DNA of 64,000 nt from Centropus unirufus (taxonomy: Eukaryota > Chordata > Aves > Cuculiformes > Centropidae). Of this stretch, positions 49,536 to 63,100 are shown in pieces. Position numbers and translations under genes: made by a program. Each line of letters begins with the position of its first letter. Positions within the stretch are counted from its first letter, which is position 1. The notes beneath the pieces are model-generated. The model saw only the letters and a program-made list of their open reading frames with translations. It did not search any database and was not told the DNA's origin. The DNA is taken from contig VYZI01000041.1 in the NCBI GenBank assembly GCA_013397695.1, positions 999,316-1,063,315 of the forward strand, given 5' to 3'.

Positions 49536-50165
49536 TAGAATCATAGGATCAGTAGGGTCTTCAAAAAGACCTCTAAGATCATCCCGTCCAACTGTCATCC
49601 CAACACCACTGTGCTTACTAAATCATGTCAAAAATTATGGTGTCTATGTGGGTTTTTTAACACCTCCAGGGAAGGAGATTCCAGCACTTTCCTGGGCAGG
49701 TTCTTCCAATGCTTGACCACTCTTTTAGTAAACAATTTTTTTCTAATATCCAATCAAACCCTCCCCTGGCGCGACTTCAGGCCATCACCTCTCTTCAGAT
49801 TACTTATTACTTGAGTGAAGAGATCAGCATCCACCTCACTACCACCCCCTTTCATGTAATTGAAGAGAGCAATTAGGTCTCCCCAAACCTTCTCTTCTCC
49901 AGGCTAAACAATCCCAGTTCCCTCAGCTGCTCTTCTAAGACTTGTTCTCCAGACCTTTCCCAAGCTTCATTGCCATCCTCTGGGCATGCTCCATCAGCTC
50001 TCAATATCCTTTTATTGAGGGGCCCAAAAATGGACACCGTGTTCAAGATGCAGCCACACCAATGTTGAATATAGGGGCAAAAATACAGCTTGTTTCAAAA
50101 CCTTTCTCCCATAGCTACCTTTACTAGCCTAAACATTTGCTTGGCCTTATAGTCTGCCAGCTGGG
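49536..50165 (-). mobile_element. CR1 LINE fragment, minus strand (second of a pair)
   Basis: A new CR1 3' tail (ATAGAATCATAGGATCAGTA) starts directly where the previous copy stops. It is followed by about 630 bp of CR1-like sequence, including a conserved segment with CTTCTCCAGGCTAAACAATC and, farther along, CATCCTCTGGGCATGCTCC. It diverges from the first copy, so it is likely a different subfamily or an older insertion. Confidence 0.9.
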
Positions 50166-53100
50166 TGGGATACGGAGAACGTCTTGAAACCAAGCCCAAA
50201 TGTAACGTATGTTATGAGGTGTGTTTAATTCCAGTATACTGGAAAGCAAGTTATGTCTTGTACTGAGATTCAGACTATCCAAGGAGCTGTTATCCATTAA
50301 AATACAAGATCAGTTTTTCCTTCCATGAATTGTAAATGTTCTTTATGGATATGGAAAATAAGCTAAAGAGAGCAGTGGTTGGAAAAGGCACTTGAAGCAA
50401 TCCAGGAGCAAAGTTCAGATTCGAATTGTAGAAGCTCATTTGGCCTTCCATCAATATTCAGGTTTGTTTTGGTCGCAGTATCTGTTAGATCACAGTAGTG
50501 TTTCTTCACTGTATTAAAGTGTTTTGTTTGTTCTAGTATCTGCTTTACTATTTTTGTATTTATCATCAAAGGGATTTTTCTAATTATAATGCCTTTTTAT
50601 TCCTTTTTATTTTTTGTAATTATTTTTAATGTTTCTATCTTAATCTCTAAAAGATGAGCTTGTTTGACATGGACATGATGACGGTGACACAGATGCTTCA
50701 GACCAGTGAGGTTGTGATTAATTTATGCAAAATAAAAGTATGAGATTAATATGTAATGAGCTTTATTACAAGAAAAATCCCCACTTTTAATCGTTCCCTC
50801 CCATCCATTCTACAGCCAGGGTCAGACCTGTTACCACTCTGGTTGTGTGTGTAGTGATGCTGCCTAGAGGCCCTGACTCAATTTTGTTAAACATTGTATA
50901 CATCTCTCACCCAAAGTGCTTATTATTTAAAGGTAAATGGGTGTGCAGTTGAATGAGCACTGGAAATGTAGAAGGGGGAATAAAAGGTGACAGCAGAGTA
51001 ATGACCAGCATTCAAAGCTGTGGTCATGTTGCTCTGCTGCCTCTGACTCAAACTTTGAGGCAAAGCTGCTCAGGGTAACATTTTTGTCTTTCAGTGCCTC
51101 TGTTTTGCCTTCTGTAAAATGCAAATAGCTCTATCCATCTGTTACCCTGCTTGTAAAGTCTTGTTGATTTTGCACGAGAATGTTATTGTGATGGCACAGC
51201 TATTATTTATGTTAATGGGTTTTGTGGTATAATTAGAACTACCTTATCGAACTTTTTGCAAGTAGATGGTGTTATTAAAATCATAATGGTATACATAAAT
51301 AAGAACATTCAAGTACATTGTGGGTCATCTGTCAACTTTTCTTCTTTCCTTCTTCATGTTGTTTCCCTTTTAGTCTTTTTTTTATTGAGGGGGGGCTATG
51401 CAACTAGGCATGAGGGTCTGGGACACATGGATCCCAAACAGCCACTATTTATCTTGAAATTCACATGTAAGGTTGTGATAAGTAACAATTATTAACTAGG
51501 AGAAAACTTTCGATGTTATTTATTATTATTTTAGATTTCACGGTGTAGTTTCTACTCTGTGATTCTGTCTCTCATGGGTTCCAAAATTTCAAGCCTTAGA
51601 AAAATAAAACATACAAGAAATACAATTTTTGATCCTGCCAAGATTAACATTGAAACAAAATATTTTCTTGTATATAACTTTCTTAATCCTTCTGTGAAAT
51701 TTTAACAATTCATTTTTTCCTGCTTCATCCCCATTGACCTTGGCTCTAAGGAAAGTATCTTCTTTGGGCTACATATTTAAAACAGGAGTTCAGAGTCATG
51801 AGCAGACACTCATTGCCTGGAATTAAGTACTTTCATGCCAAGACAATGTGCAGCATAAATCTGTTTGGATATATAATTCTAGTTGAGCAAGAGTTGCTTG
51901 TAGAAACACTGGTCAAGTGGTGTTGTATTTTTTAATAATGGAAAAGATGATGCAAGTGCAAATTGCTGTAATGCTGAAATACTGTAGGTGTAGTTTCAGT
52001 TGGAAGAACACAGTCAAGACTAATGTCTCTGATATCTCCTCCTGCAGGTTATTTGAAGGTGGCAAAATTCCATTTCAGAGCACATGCTAAAACTTGCCAC
52101 TACATTGTTTAAGAGTAACTACTATCATATGGATATTTAATTTAAAGGAAATATTGGAAAAAATCAGGGTGTCATCTATCTATGTGCCTGAGTTATCTTT
52201 AAATTCTGTTGAAGTTAAATAAGACAAAGTTTGTCATGAGAGTAAGACTTGCTATGTAATTAGACAGTTCAGCTCCTAACTTGCTGTCTTTGAGACATCA
52301 TGAAGTCCATTGCCTGTCTTCATGTGGAGCCTCAACAAGAATTGATTTTGCCTGATACACTGGTAAAAAAAACTTTAATCATCTTTCCCCACTGCACTAG
52401 AAAGGAAGGTAGTCTTTTTTGCAGTAAGATCACTTCTTACAAAACTGTGCAGTGAAATAACAATAATGTAAAAAATCTGCAGGTCTAAGTGAGAGTAGCA
52501 GCTACCCCGTACTGTAGGCATGTTTCCTGTGTCATATCGAACTTACCAGTAGAGACTTCCAAATTGGGAAAGCCGACATGTATTGTACCATATTTATAAC
52601 CCAGGTGATGTGAAACTTTCTGTTCTGGAAGGGAAAGCGCTGGATTTACTAAACCACATTATTTCTGTGAAGCCTGATAATCTCTTTTTCTTGTTCTTTT
52701 CTTTCATCACAACACTAACTGCCCTGAGCTATCTGTTTAATGATTTCAGGCAGCAATCCACATTGTTCGTTTATTTCCCAGGGTATATTTGGTGTATTTC
52801 TGACAGTCAATTTTAAAATTGCATGGATCTGTTGGAGAGGAATACAGCAGTTTCCATTTAATTTTGTCTTACAAATGCTTCTAGCAGGCTGAATTACCAG
52901 AGGTGCACAACTTCTTGGAAACCATGTGGAATGGAACAGCTCAACAGGAAAGGTGGTGTTAACACATCATGGCTCTGGTATTTGATGCTCTGGGCAAAGA
53001 CTTGTAAGACCAGGAAAAGAAAAGCACGTAGAAGTAATATCTGCACTTAGTCACCAAGTCTGTAGAGGCAGATCCCGTTGCTTTCACTTATGTGTTTGCA

Positions 53101-56100
53101 GGTAATTGAGCAAGGTGATGAACACAGCTAGCTTGAGTCACGGATTTTCAGTTGCATCTTGAACTTTGAAGAGGTGAACGCACTGAAACCATAGTTGAGA
53201 ATGAATCTGTTTTTTCTTGCCATAAAAACACCTAGGGATTAACAAGCTGGGTAAAAGCAAATTTACTAACTTTGTGATTTCTAAACTAGAACTGATTAAA
53301 ATGTTCAGCTCAAATCTACAAGGTTGAAGGCTGCTGGAGACACCAAGCTCCATAAATGGCAACTATGTAGCAGTGGCAATGGATGAGCAGCCCCCTGGAC
53401 CTTGCTGTCCTTCTGCAGCAGGGCTGCTCTTTCTGCTGAGCAGCCAGAGAGGCTTCAAGCCACAAAGATGTTCTTGTACCTTGCATCTGAACTGGTATAT
53501 TGTGCCCACTGGCTCATGTTACAGCAGTGCAGCTCCTTGCTGCACATTTTACCCAAAGGCTTAGAGGGGAATTTGCTAAACCTTGTGTGCAGCCTTTCTG
53601 GATGAGGGGCTGCCCTCCCACCTACTCTTCCTCCTCCCACAGCTATGCAGCTGTAGATTTTGAATCAAAAAATGTGGTAGCATTAGACATGGTCCTGTCA
53701 GAGTTACTGTTTCTTGAAGCTGTGCCATCTATAAGGACAAGTCCTGTGCTGCTCTGGATTCAGAGAGAGAGGTCTTCTGAAAACCTGGCCTCAGCTAACC
53801 CATCCCCAGACATTTCTCCCAGCATTAATTGCCTGTCCAAAAACACCCCCACACGTACCTCTCACCCCTCATGCAGTTATAAATGTTCCCATTTCAAATG
53901 CCTGTTCCCTGGTGCTTGGTGCTTGTGACTCATGTCACATCTTGCTACGGAACATGTACTGGTTTCTTTATTGTCTCTCAGTTCCACACATCCTTGTGCC
54001 TAGAGGCCACCACAGGGTACCATTCAGGTGCTCTCTTCTGCCATCCACTACAGCTTGTGGATGATCTGCATTTCCTTATCTGCATTTCTAAAAGCTTTTT
54101 CATAACTGTTTTGCCGTGGCCTTAGTATTTAGTTTAGGTCTTAATCCGTACTAAAACCAGAAGGACTTTTTGTCGTCATCTACCACCAAAAATTGCTTGA
54201 ATATCAGGCTTTCAATTTGTTAACACCTCTTCTTGTGATAGCTGTGGAAATGCTGTTATGACTGACCAAAAATGTGGATTAATAGGTTTGCAGTCCAGAG
54301 ATCTGTGCTCCGTTCTTCTTCTTTGTTCATCTGTGTGTGTGCAGAAGGTGTTTCTGCTAAAATTGACTTCCAGCTTTTGCTAAGTTTCTGCATGGCCATG
54401 GAAAAATCTGCACATACAGAGTCAGAGTTAATGGATTTTACAATTAAACACTTCTGCTGACTTGCTGACTTACAGGACTCTACCTCTTGATCAAGATGCA
54501 TGACATCTCAACTAACACCATACAGCTTGCTGATTGACAGCTTGGTAAACACAGACTTCATAAAGATTATTGCTTGGTTTTCATAGCGTCTTGCATGTTT
54601 GACAGCCATGCAGTCTGTGGACCTTGGGATTCTTTTGAAATTTGCCTCTTTAGTTGCACAGAAACAAGGTTTCCCTTGACTCCAGGTGGTGTAAAGATTT
54701 CCCTGCTTGGTCTGCTCACGGGCTCATATGTTTAGTGAAAAATGTAAGTAGTTCAGGTTCATGAGGATATATATTTTTAAGCCATTTCTCTGAATCAAGA
54801 AAAAAAAAGTGGGAAATACAGTTTAATTGCAGTGGCCATGTTAAGGATGGACTGACTCATGAGTGATAAAATTTTGGATATGTTTGATGAAGCGTAATTC
54901 AGTTGTAATCCTGTTGGGACGGAGGTGATGTGATTTCTCCTAGTAAATGAGACATCTAAATGGAGTCTCTTTTTAAGGAATACATAACACCAGAGGATAC
55001 TGCAGGTGTGAAGTGCACGCTCTTGCAGCTCATGCCAAATAATGCTTCTGAAATGATACACTGGGGCACTATTTTATGTAACTTGCCATCAGATGACATA
55101 AATTCTCCGACAACTCTTAACCACACCGAAGCAAGCATTCTTGGAATAGGTTGTAGTGCTGGAGCCAAGCAGTTAATCAGGTGTAACATGAGGCTTTGAC
55201 ATGATTTACTGCCTGCTGGTAGCTTGTACTGGGACTGTATTGTCCTTCTGTATGTACTGTATAATAGTTTTAAGCTGTCCTTGGACAGGGTCCTATTGTA
55301 AACAAGCTGTCTGGCTTAACTGGGATATCCTGTAAAAATATGTTAATAAAAACTGAAGTCATTGTAAAGGATTCTACTCCTGCTATTTCTGCTTCCCAAA
55401 TTATTTGCACCAGTGAAGTACAGCACATGCTCTTAACTCTTGCTGTGCTGAGGCTTTGCTGATGCCTGCTGGTATTGTAATACTCGTTTCAAAGCTATCA
55501 GTCATCATACGCCTTCTCAGCCCTCTGTTGGTGTTTGTGGATTCTCTCCTGCCTCAGCTTATACAATGCAGAAATTACCACTGAAATGAAACTAATTCTC
55601 AAGGGGTCGCAAATTTTTATTAGCAGTTAATTTGTTTCATGTTCCTTCATGCCCCAGCTTAGTCAGGTCAATGGAGTGAGTTCTGAGGTAGTACTTTATT
55701 TAAGTTAAAGGAGTTTTTTAAATTAGGTAACTTATGTTTGGTCCGTATAGCCTGGAGCTGATGGGTCAAGATACAACAGTAAAGCTTTATATGGGGTGTA
55801 ATTTTCAGAAGGAGATTCTGAAAAACATCATTCACTGAGGGTGACCTCTACTAGACTTCCTGGCTCGGGGCAGATGCTGAAAATGTGAGTTCTTACAAAA
55901 TGAAGTGGTGTTCTTTTAAATGAAGAGGTGTGTTCCAGTGGCTTTAGACACACAAAATTTCTTGAGGAAATGAGTGCTGGAAAGTGGATTTCTTACAGAA
56001 ATCACTGTATTCCATAGGCAGGGTGAGACATTTAGGAGACCCTTAGAAAAGACTGTGACCTGCATGAAGGGAACCTGTTTTACTAACCTGCCTATGGCTC

Positions 56101-59100
56101 CTGGAGGAATGATGCCTCTATCAGAGGAACTGCCTCAGTCCATGAAAAGTAGCATGAAGCAGTAAGCAGAGGGTGGTGCTTTGGAGAGGGTTCTGGCTCC
56201 TCCCTCTGTTCTGCTGAGTTCTCTGAAGAGTACAAATGACCTGGAATATAGGCATAAGGATTTCGGCAGGATCTGAAAGGAACTCACTGGTGGCTCCGGA
56301 GAAATGCATCAATTCCAGATTGAAATAGCCTCCTCCAACTCCTCTTATATATATTTTTTTTTTTTTGTTAAAGGCAAACCTATGATCTGGTTCCTTTTGT
56401 AAATTAATATGTGATTTTGAATGTAAAGCAGGCATCAAATCTTTTTAGTAAAGATTTGGATCATCCTCGGAGGTGGAAACAACACTTGTGGGTTGCTTGG
56501 TGATTTGAGTAGGCAAGGGTGGTGTGTGTGCAGCTGTTAAAGGCCATTTAAAAAGTCAACTGAGCCCCTCTGAGAGCAAGCCTAGGATTAACTGTAAATT
56601 GATATTGCAGATCTCCATGGTTTTCATCTCAAACACCAATGTCAGATTTCTACATGGCACGATTTTGCTAAATGTTCTTATTCCAGGTATTCTATTTCAT
56701 TATTCTATATATTATAGAATACAATCTATATATTCTTTGGATTCTGTTATTCTATATTACACTAAACTTTCATGTAATTTTAAAAATAGACTGTGTGGCA
56801 AGTCATTGTTCATGGATACAATTTAATAATTGAAGAGTTAATCTTTCAAATCTGAACGAGAAGAATGAATCCCTCTCAATTTCATAGCAATTAGTTAAAA
56901 AACTTCCCTAATAAATACGAAAGAAGAAATGTGAGTGGTTTAATTCTGTATTACAAATGGAGGTCTGAAAACATAGTTTTCTTGCTTGGTTTTTAAATTT
57001 ATAGATGTAGGTTGTCTTTGTTCTGGAAAAAAATATTTGTCACTGGATGCCACAGGACCTGCTGTCATGATTGTGCTGCTTTGAGTACGGCTTGGAAAAA
57101 CTTTTGGCTGTGTTGGAGAAAACAAGATGATGAGGGAAAATCTAGATTTGAAAGAAGCTTTCCAGCAAACCTGTGGTACAAACACTACTTCCTTGGCCAA
57201 TGCTTCCTTTTCTTGCTTGTTTTGATTAATAGAAAGTTACTGTGGTGAACTTCAAAAGGTGGGCATGTTAGTTGTTTTTAGGCATCTGTAAGAGAAGTGG
57301 AATTACTTGATCGAGATGGTGGGGTTCCAGAGGAACAAGGATCTTTCCGGTGGAGCAGATACCTAAAGGGAGACAATTCCCTGTACAAACCCGCGCCACC
57401 AGAATCCAGTTGCCATACCTCAGGATCACAGTGGAGACAAAGCAAAGTTATTTACCTCATCCAACAGCTTGAGATTGGGCTGAGGGGAGAGACCTAGATC
57501 AGATGCTGGCCTCAAGGGTTTCTGCCAAGGTGAAAGCCTCGCGGGACACCTGTCTGCGAGGGTTTGATGAAATAGCAGCTACATGAGGTATCTCAAGGTG
57601 GAACGTTTTGATGATGATAGTGAGGGCAGGGTTGCAGGAAGGACCTGGTTGACTCTTTGTAGCTGGAAGTATTGCCCAGCACTGGTGAGCCCAGAGCTTC
57701 AGCTGTGTCAGTTAAGCAGATTTCCTATGCACGTTGATAGACAACTGTCCCCTCCCAGCAGCTCCTGGGTATGTTGGAGACCTTTGGGTAAGCCCTTGAA
57801 GCACTTCATCATGTAAGAGTGAATAATTTTGAGAGAAAGCTAGAAGCAACTAAACATTTCAAAGAGCTTGAAAATGGTGGCAGTTGGCTACCAGTTATAT
57901 CTTAACCTGTATTTGCAGTTGCCCGATTGCTGCCACTTGAAAGGAGGCAGCCAAAAGGATGTGGGAGGTGGAAAAGCATATCCTCAATTTCACAGAACTG
58001 TCTCCTTTTTAAAAAGCCATATTGTATTATTTCTGTTGATTCCTGTGGGTAGAACCATCTCCAGCAGCTCTGGAAACAGCTATGAAGGACAGCAATCACT
58101 GTTTTTCAGAGGGAATAGAGAGCTGGTGAGTTAGGTTGCACCTTTGTTGCCTGCTTCTGTGATATTTTTTTGCTATTTTTGAGAACTGCTAGCTTAATGA
58201 AAACACAAGGAATGGAACATAATTTTCACAATATGACTGTCTTCAGAGCAGCAACAACAACAGCAATAATGTAACTTGGCATATAAATGAACATCAATGA
58301 CTTTGGGGGAGGGGGAGAAATAGAGACAAATTGCTCCTTTTTAATAAAATAAGCTGTTGCCTTCCCTAACATACTTCCTTTTATTTTCATTCCTGAGCTC
58401 CTGCCTGCACCAGTTTGTACAGGTGTTGCACAACCTATTTTCAGCAAGATAAAGCTGAATGCTTTCCTGTGGCCTTCAGAATAACATTTATTCACTCAGA
58501 TGTAATAGTCATGATAGTCATGTCTTGCAAAACATTTTGCTCTGACTTGTCTCTAAATTTTTCATTGATGTAGTTCAAATTCATCATTTATTTCACTCTC
58601 TAAGATAATGAGACTTAGGAGGGAGTCATGGCAGAAAGTTAAAACCTATGTATAATTCTGTATTTAAGCTGCATGCCTTTTGAGTACAATAAAAGCATCA
58701 GGGATTAATGAAAGCAGTATAATGGATTCCTATATTCATGAATAATAGCAGATGCATGAGATAGCTACAGATAGCCCGACTTCCAGATTTTTGGACTATG
58801 TGCTTGTACTCTATATTATCAACTATAAGTTTTTATGCATGTGAAAAATGGTGACTAATGGTGGTTTTTATTTTTCCCATTGTATTTTTACTAAGATGCA
58901 TGATAAGGTTAATCAAAATAATTTTGACAAATAGGTATCTTAAATTTGATTACAAAACCAATCCTTTGACTTACAGAGAAATGTCTTCTATACTTTTGCT
59001 CAAAAAACTAGAGCCGCTGTAGAATGTCATTTTACAAACACATAGAAGATGCTTGCTGGGTTCACATTAATTCCCAATTAGTGGTAAAGTAAGTATTATT

Positions 59101-59886
59101 TTCCTATAAGTATATTCAAGGAAAAATGCCTCAGTAAGAAGACAAGTTAGATCTGCATGTGACATATAGGCTATCTCTTAGCATGTGGATCAGCTACCTG
59201 CATTATGCCTAGAAACTAACAGTACATTGAAACGGTGATGTGAAAAATGTCTGGAAGTGTACAGCAGAGGACGGTCTTGCCTGTGAGCAGTTTTTGATGT
59301 GTCTGGGTTCTGTGACTAGCAGAGCAGAACTCAGTCTGCAGCTAAATGAAGTGTTTTGGTAAAGCAATTTAGAATATCCTGGATCTGAAGCAAGTTAATA
59401 GTTCTATTCATTCTTTTAACAACATTAACATATTGACCTGATTTAATACCCCCCTCACATTTCTCTAAGGAGAGGCTGTAGGAAGCTGCTTCTACCATTG
59501 GTCTTGAGAAGTGCAGAAACCATGTTGTAAGGTGGAAAAAAGGTATTTTTTATCCTGTATCTTGTATACCATATCTGTGTCTTACCCTCATGAACTTAGT
59601 GTGATTGTAGTTGCCCTCGTTCTGCTATCATATCACCACTGCCTACACCTTGGAAGTCAGGGCTCTTGAACTTCCCTGCCACAAGTCTGCGATTGCATTT
59701 TGAGGACCAAAGTATGTGCCAATTCGGAACACATGACTTAATTATTCCTTAATATTGCTAACAAATACAGGATTGATAGATGAAATGCCACCATATGGAT
59801 CATTGCCATTCATGAAGGAAATGGAGTAAGTACATTTTCCTTTAAATGCAAGGAAGTCTAACTTCTCCCTTTCTAACAAGATTCCT
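50166..59886. other. Intergenic stretch, no gene recognised
   Basis: 9.7 kb of mostly AT-rich DNA. It contains a 21-bp palindrome at 56,701-56,721, a T run near 56,350-56,366, and a block at 54,960-55,365 that ends in an AATAAA on the plus strand. No MYO1B exon, the expected next gene, could be identified. Confidence 0.65.
56701..56721. repeat. AT-rich palindrome, 9-bp arms
   Basis: TATTCTATA and TATAGAATA are exact reverse complements around a TAT centre. The surrounding 80 bases contain further TATTCTATAT-like units, so this is a local AT-rich simple-repeat patch. Confidence 0.85.
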
Positions 59887-60168
59887 CTACTTCATCCAGT
59901 CATTGTCAACAAACCTTAGGCTGAGTTTCATACCGAGTTTCATATTCTTTGAAGGTCCTCTATACTGCTGGGGGCAGTCATAAGGAGTATTTAATTCAGA
60001 TGGCGATCGGACATGGTGCTCTATCCATTCTATCCAGGAGACAATAGCCCTCTTCATTGCTCTGTTTATAAAGTCATTAAAAATGAGGAGAGTGCCTTCA
60101 AAATAGCAGAATGAACAGACACGTGCAAACTCCATTAGAAACCGAAAAAGCTGGACAGAAACTCGCAT
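59887..60168 (-). other. Unassigned 93-codon ORF with protein-like composition
   Basis: A minus-strand ORF with ATG at 60,168. It encodes a hydrophobic start (SVQLFRFLMEFARVCSFCYF) and a polar second half (SWIEWIEHHVRSPSELNTPY, then CPQQYRGPSKN). It stays open across codons containing CpG and lies more than 19 kb from the nearest STAT4 exon. I cannot match it to a family. It could be an exon of an unannotated gene, a retroposed fragment or chance. Confidence 0.2.
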
Positions 60169-63100
60169 TTTCGTATGAAGTGATAATTGTTTCCTATAGA
60201 GACCATATGGAGCTTGACAAGAATAGCTGAAATGACCCTAACGGGTTTAGACACAAGCTTTCCTTAACCAATCATTAAATTGGTTAACGGCATTTTCCCC
60301 ACCCACAATAAAGAAAAAGCAGCTACAAGGAAGCACTTTTGGTGGACAATGCTCTGAACGCTTTCCTTTTAAGTTGGAAGCTTGCCCATCCGAGCAATGA
60401 CATCAAAACATCTAACTGTTCTAGAGAAAGTGGTAATGTGTGCATTTAGGCAGAGCTTGGCTGACAGCTTAAAATTCAGTATAAAATCTTTGCATGTTTG
60501 CAAAAGACGCATGGCTTGCAAAAATTAAAACTTATACAATATCAGATTTAATACATGGCATTAGTCCAAACAGAATTTTTTAGGGAGTGGGGAGAATTGT
60601 CATCTAATTACTATCAAGCATATTTTTTAACAATTTTCCTGATTTAGTTTCAAACCAGAAAAACCATCCCTGCTCCCACCCCCAGCCCTCTTTTCCTGGC
60701 TCAAGACATTTTGATTATTGAAATACATTTGGTATAATTTCTTTACTTAGCCTTGCTGTGCCCCCTTTGAGCATCTGTTTTAATTATACTGAAGCAAGTT
60801 ATGATTTCAGTGGCTTAAAATTTCCAAAATTGGATGCTGGAAGCTTTGTACTTGGCTACTGCCTTACTCTTGTCCTGCCAAAGCAAAAACTCCCCAGACC
60901 ATTCAATTCTCAATTTCTTTAATTTTAATTTTCTTTCCTTTTTTGGGGGGGATGTGTCAAACACAAAATAAGAGATGCATGATCCAGTGTTAGTTTTGAT
61001 TGGCTTTCAAAGTCATGTATCAACATATCCCTTCCCCTCTGCAAAAATAGTACATAGAAGTTCCCTTAAAAATAGAAAAAAAATCAGCTTCTTTTTAGCA
61101 ATAGGAAGGGTTTGGAATAGGCCCAGCAAGAAAATGTTATGGTGGTGAATATTAAGTCTTGCAAATAGTGTTTACAGCTGTAGAGGATGTTTTCTTCTAA
61201 TCTTCTTGTCTTTATAGTTATTTTACTGAGTAACTTACTTTGTTTGCTCAGGAGATGTCTGTTTGGCATCATGTGGAGCTGAAATATGTAATACTTTCTT
61301 CTTTGTTTTTAGGAAGAGGATGCTGAAAAAGGGGAATAAGATAACAGTTAACGCATACCTTATGCAAATAAAATGAGTTACCATATATTACTGCTTGGTT
61401 TAAAATCAGCTATAACGAAATGGTTAACAAGGAAATGGGAGGAAAAAGGAGGTACTGCTTGAGATTTTTTTAACACAGGAAGGACACAAGCAAATGAACT
61501 GGATTTCTCACAAAAAAAAGAAGAAAAAGAAAAAGGCAATCTATTTGTTTTATGTTTACTCACAAAGTGCCAACTGAAAAACATGAAATCTCAGAACAGG
61601 GATTAGCCTTACATATTTTTTTAAGACAATATAGGTATGCATGCAATCCCTAGTTTAAATTACAAACTGATCAATATTAAATTAAATAGGCACTCATGCC
61701 TCAAAAGGACAACTCAAAGGGAGTGCCTGCAGTGAAGACTAAAGCATGTATTGACCCTGGGCAAGCAATCCTTTTCATAGTCTGTTCTGCCATGACTGCA
61801 CCCTTGGCCATGTCAAAGGTGGTTCAGAGGCAGTTTGGGGCTGCCATCCATGTTTCCATGCTGGATCTGGTAGATATTCTCCTAAGTTTAAAAGATCAGC
61901 TGGCATCTGGGAACAGACTCTTTCTATTTTCCTTTCTCTCACGCAGCTTACATTTCTGTGGATCCTTTAGGAAAAAAATATGAGTTGAGGCAAGCAGTTT
62001 CCTCAGCTGTGTCATAGTCTTATGCTAATGAGGACAGGCACATAAATCCTGAAGGAAAAATTTGCCATTTAAGTGATAATTGGGTGTTCTTGTGTTGGAT
62101 GTCAATGTGGTGGTGAATTTAACCCTGCGTGAATTTAACTCTGTGTGAAACAGTGGGATGATCGTATCCTGTGCCTGGCCTTTAGGAAGTTTGTCCTATT
62201 ATATTCTTTTTCTTAAGTACAGAGATACAACTGTTCTAAACAAAATTCCCTGAAATGGGTGTCTATTTTGAAATACCCATGTAAAGAGTCGAGGGGACAA
62301 CTATGTTGACAATGGCAATTCCATCACATCTTTATATGAATCATGTTGAATCTGAGCTTCATGAGGTGTTGCATTAAGAGTGATGGTAGCAGATAAAAAG
62401 CTTGGGAAAAAACTCAGACTTTCCTGAGAAAGTGCTAACACAGCTGCAAGGTTGAGCTAAAAGGTGAAGACCTTTGCTGCCTGACACTTGCAAAGCTCTT
62501 AACTTTGGGCATGATTTTCTGAAAGCAGTTTATTTGCTGAATATTGTTTTCATTACATTTCCTAAAAGTTTACTTGCAGTGAGGGTTAAGAAAGCAAGAA
62601 GTAGGAGAGACTGCAGAAGTAGCTGCAACCCTTCTGCCATTCCAGCAGGAAAGGATGTAGAGGACTAAATGAATATTGCTGGCAAGTAAATGCACTTGCT
62701 CCTTAATTAGTTGAATCTTCCTTGCAGAGGTTAGGGCTTTGTTTCTGCAGGTGGCTCAACACATTAAATGGCATTTCATACTCCTTTCTATGCATGTCTT
62801 TTTGTTGCAACCTTTTTTTCCTCAAAAGCTTCAAAGATTAAGCTGCAGTTATTAGTGGAGTCAATAGTATGGATGTGGAGTGAGCCAGAGCAATAAGAAA
62901 GGAGACTTCCCTGAGGGAAGGAGTGAGGAGCCCCAGAGGAACATGTTGAATGATTCAACAGTGATATGTCCATGATTAATAAATTCATGAGAAGCTGTTG
63001 TGTAACAGTACACAGAACAGATCAGTGAGTAAGCATTTGAAAAGGCTTGTTTCAGAAGATTAATAATTATGCAGGGCTATTCTCATTTCATAGGGGACTG

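Noticed and set aside
53500..53928. 142-codon plus-strand ORF in a GC-richer patch
   Set aside because: Several overlapping frames are open in both directions, as expected from base composition. No protein family is recognised.
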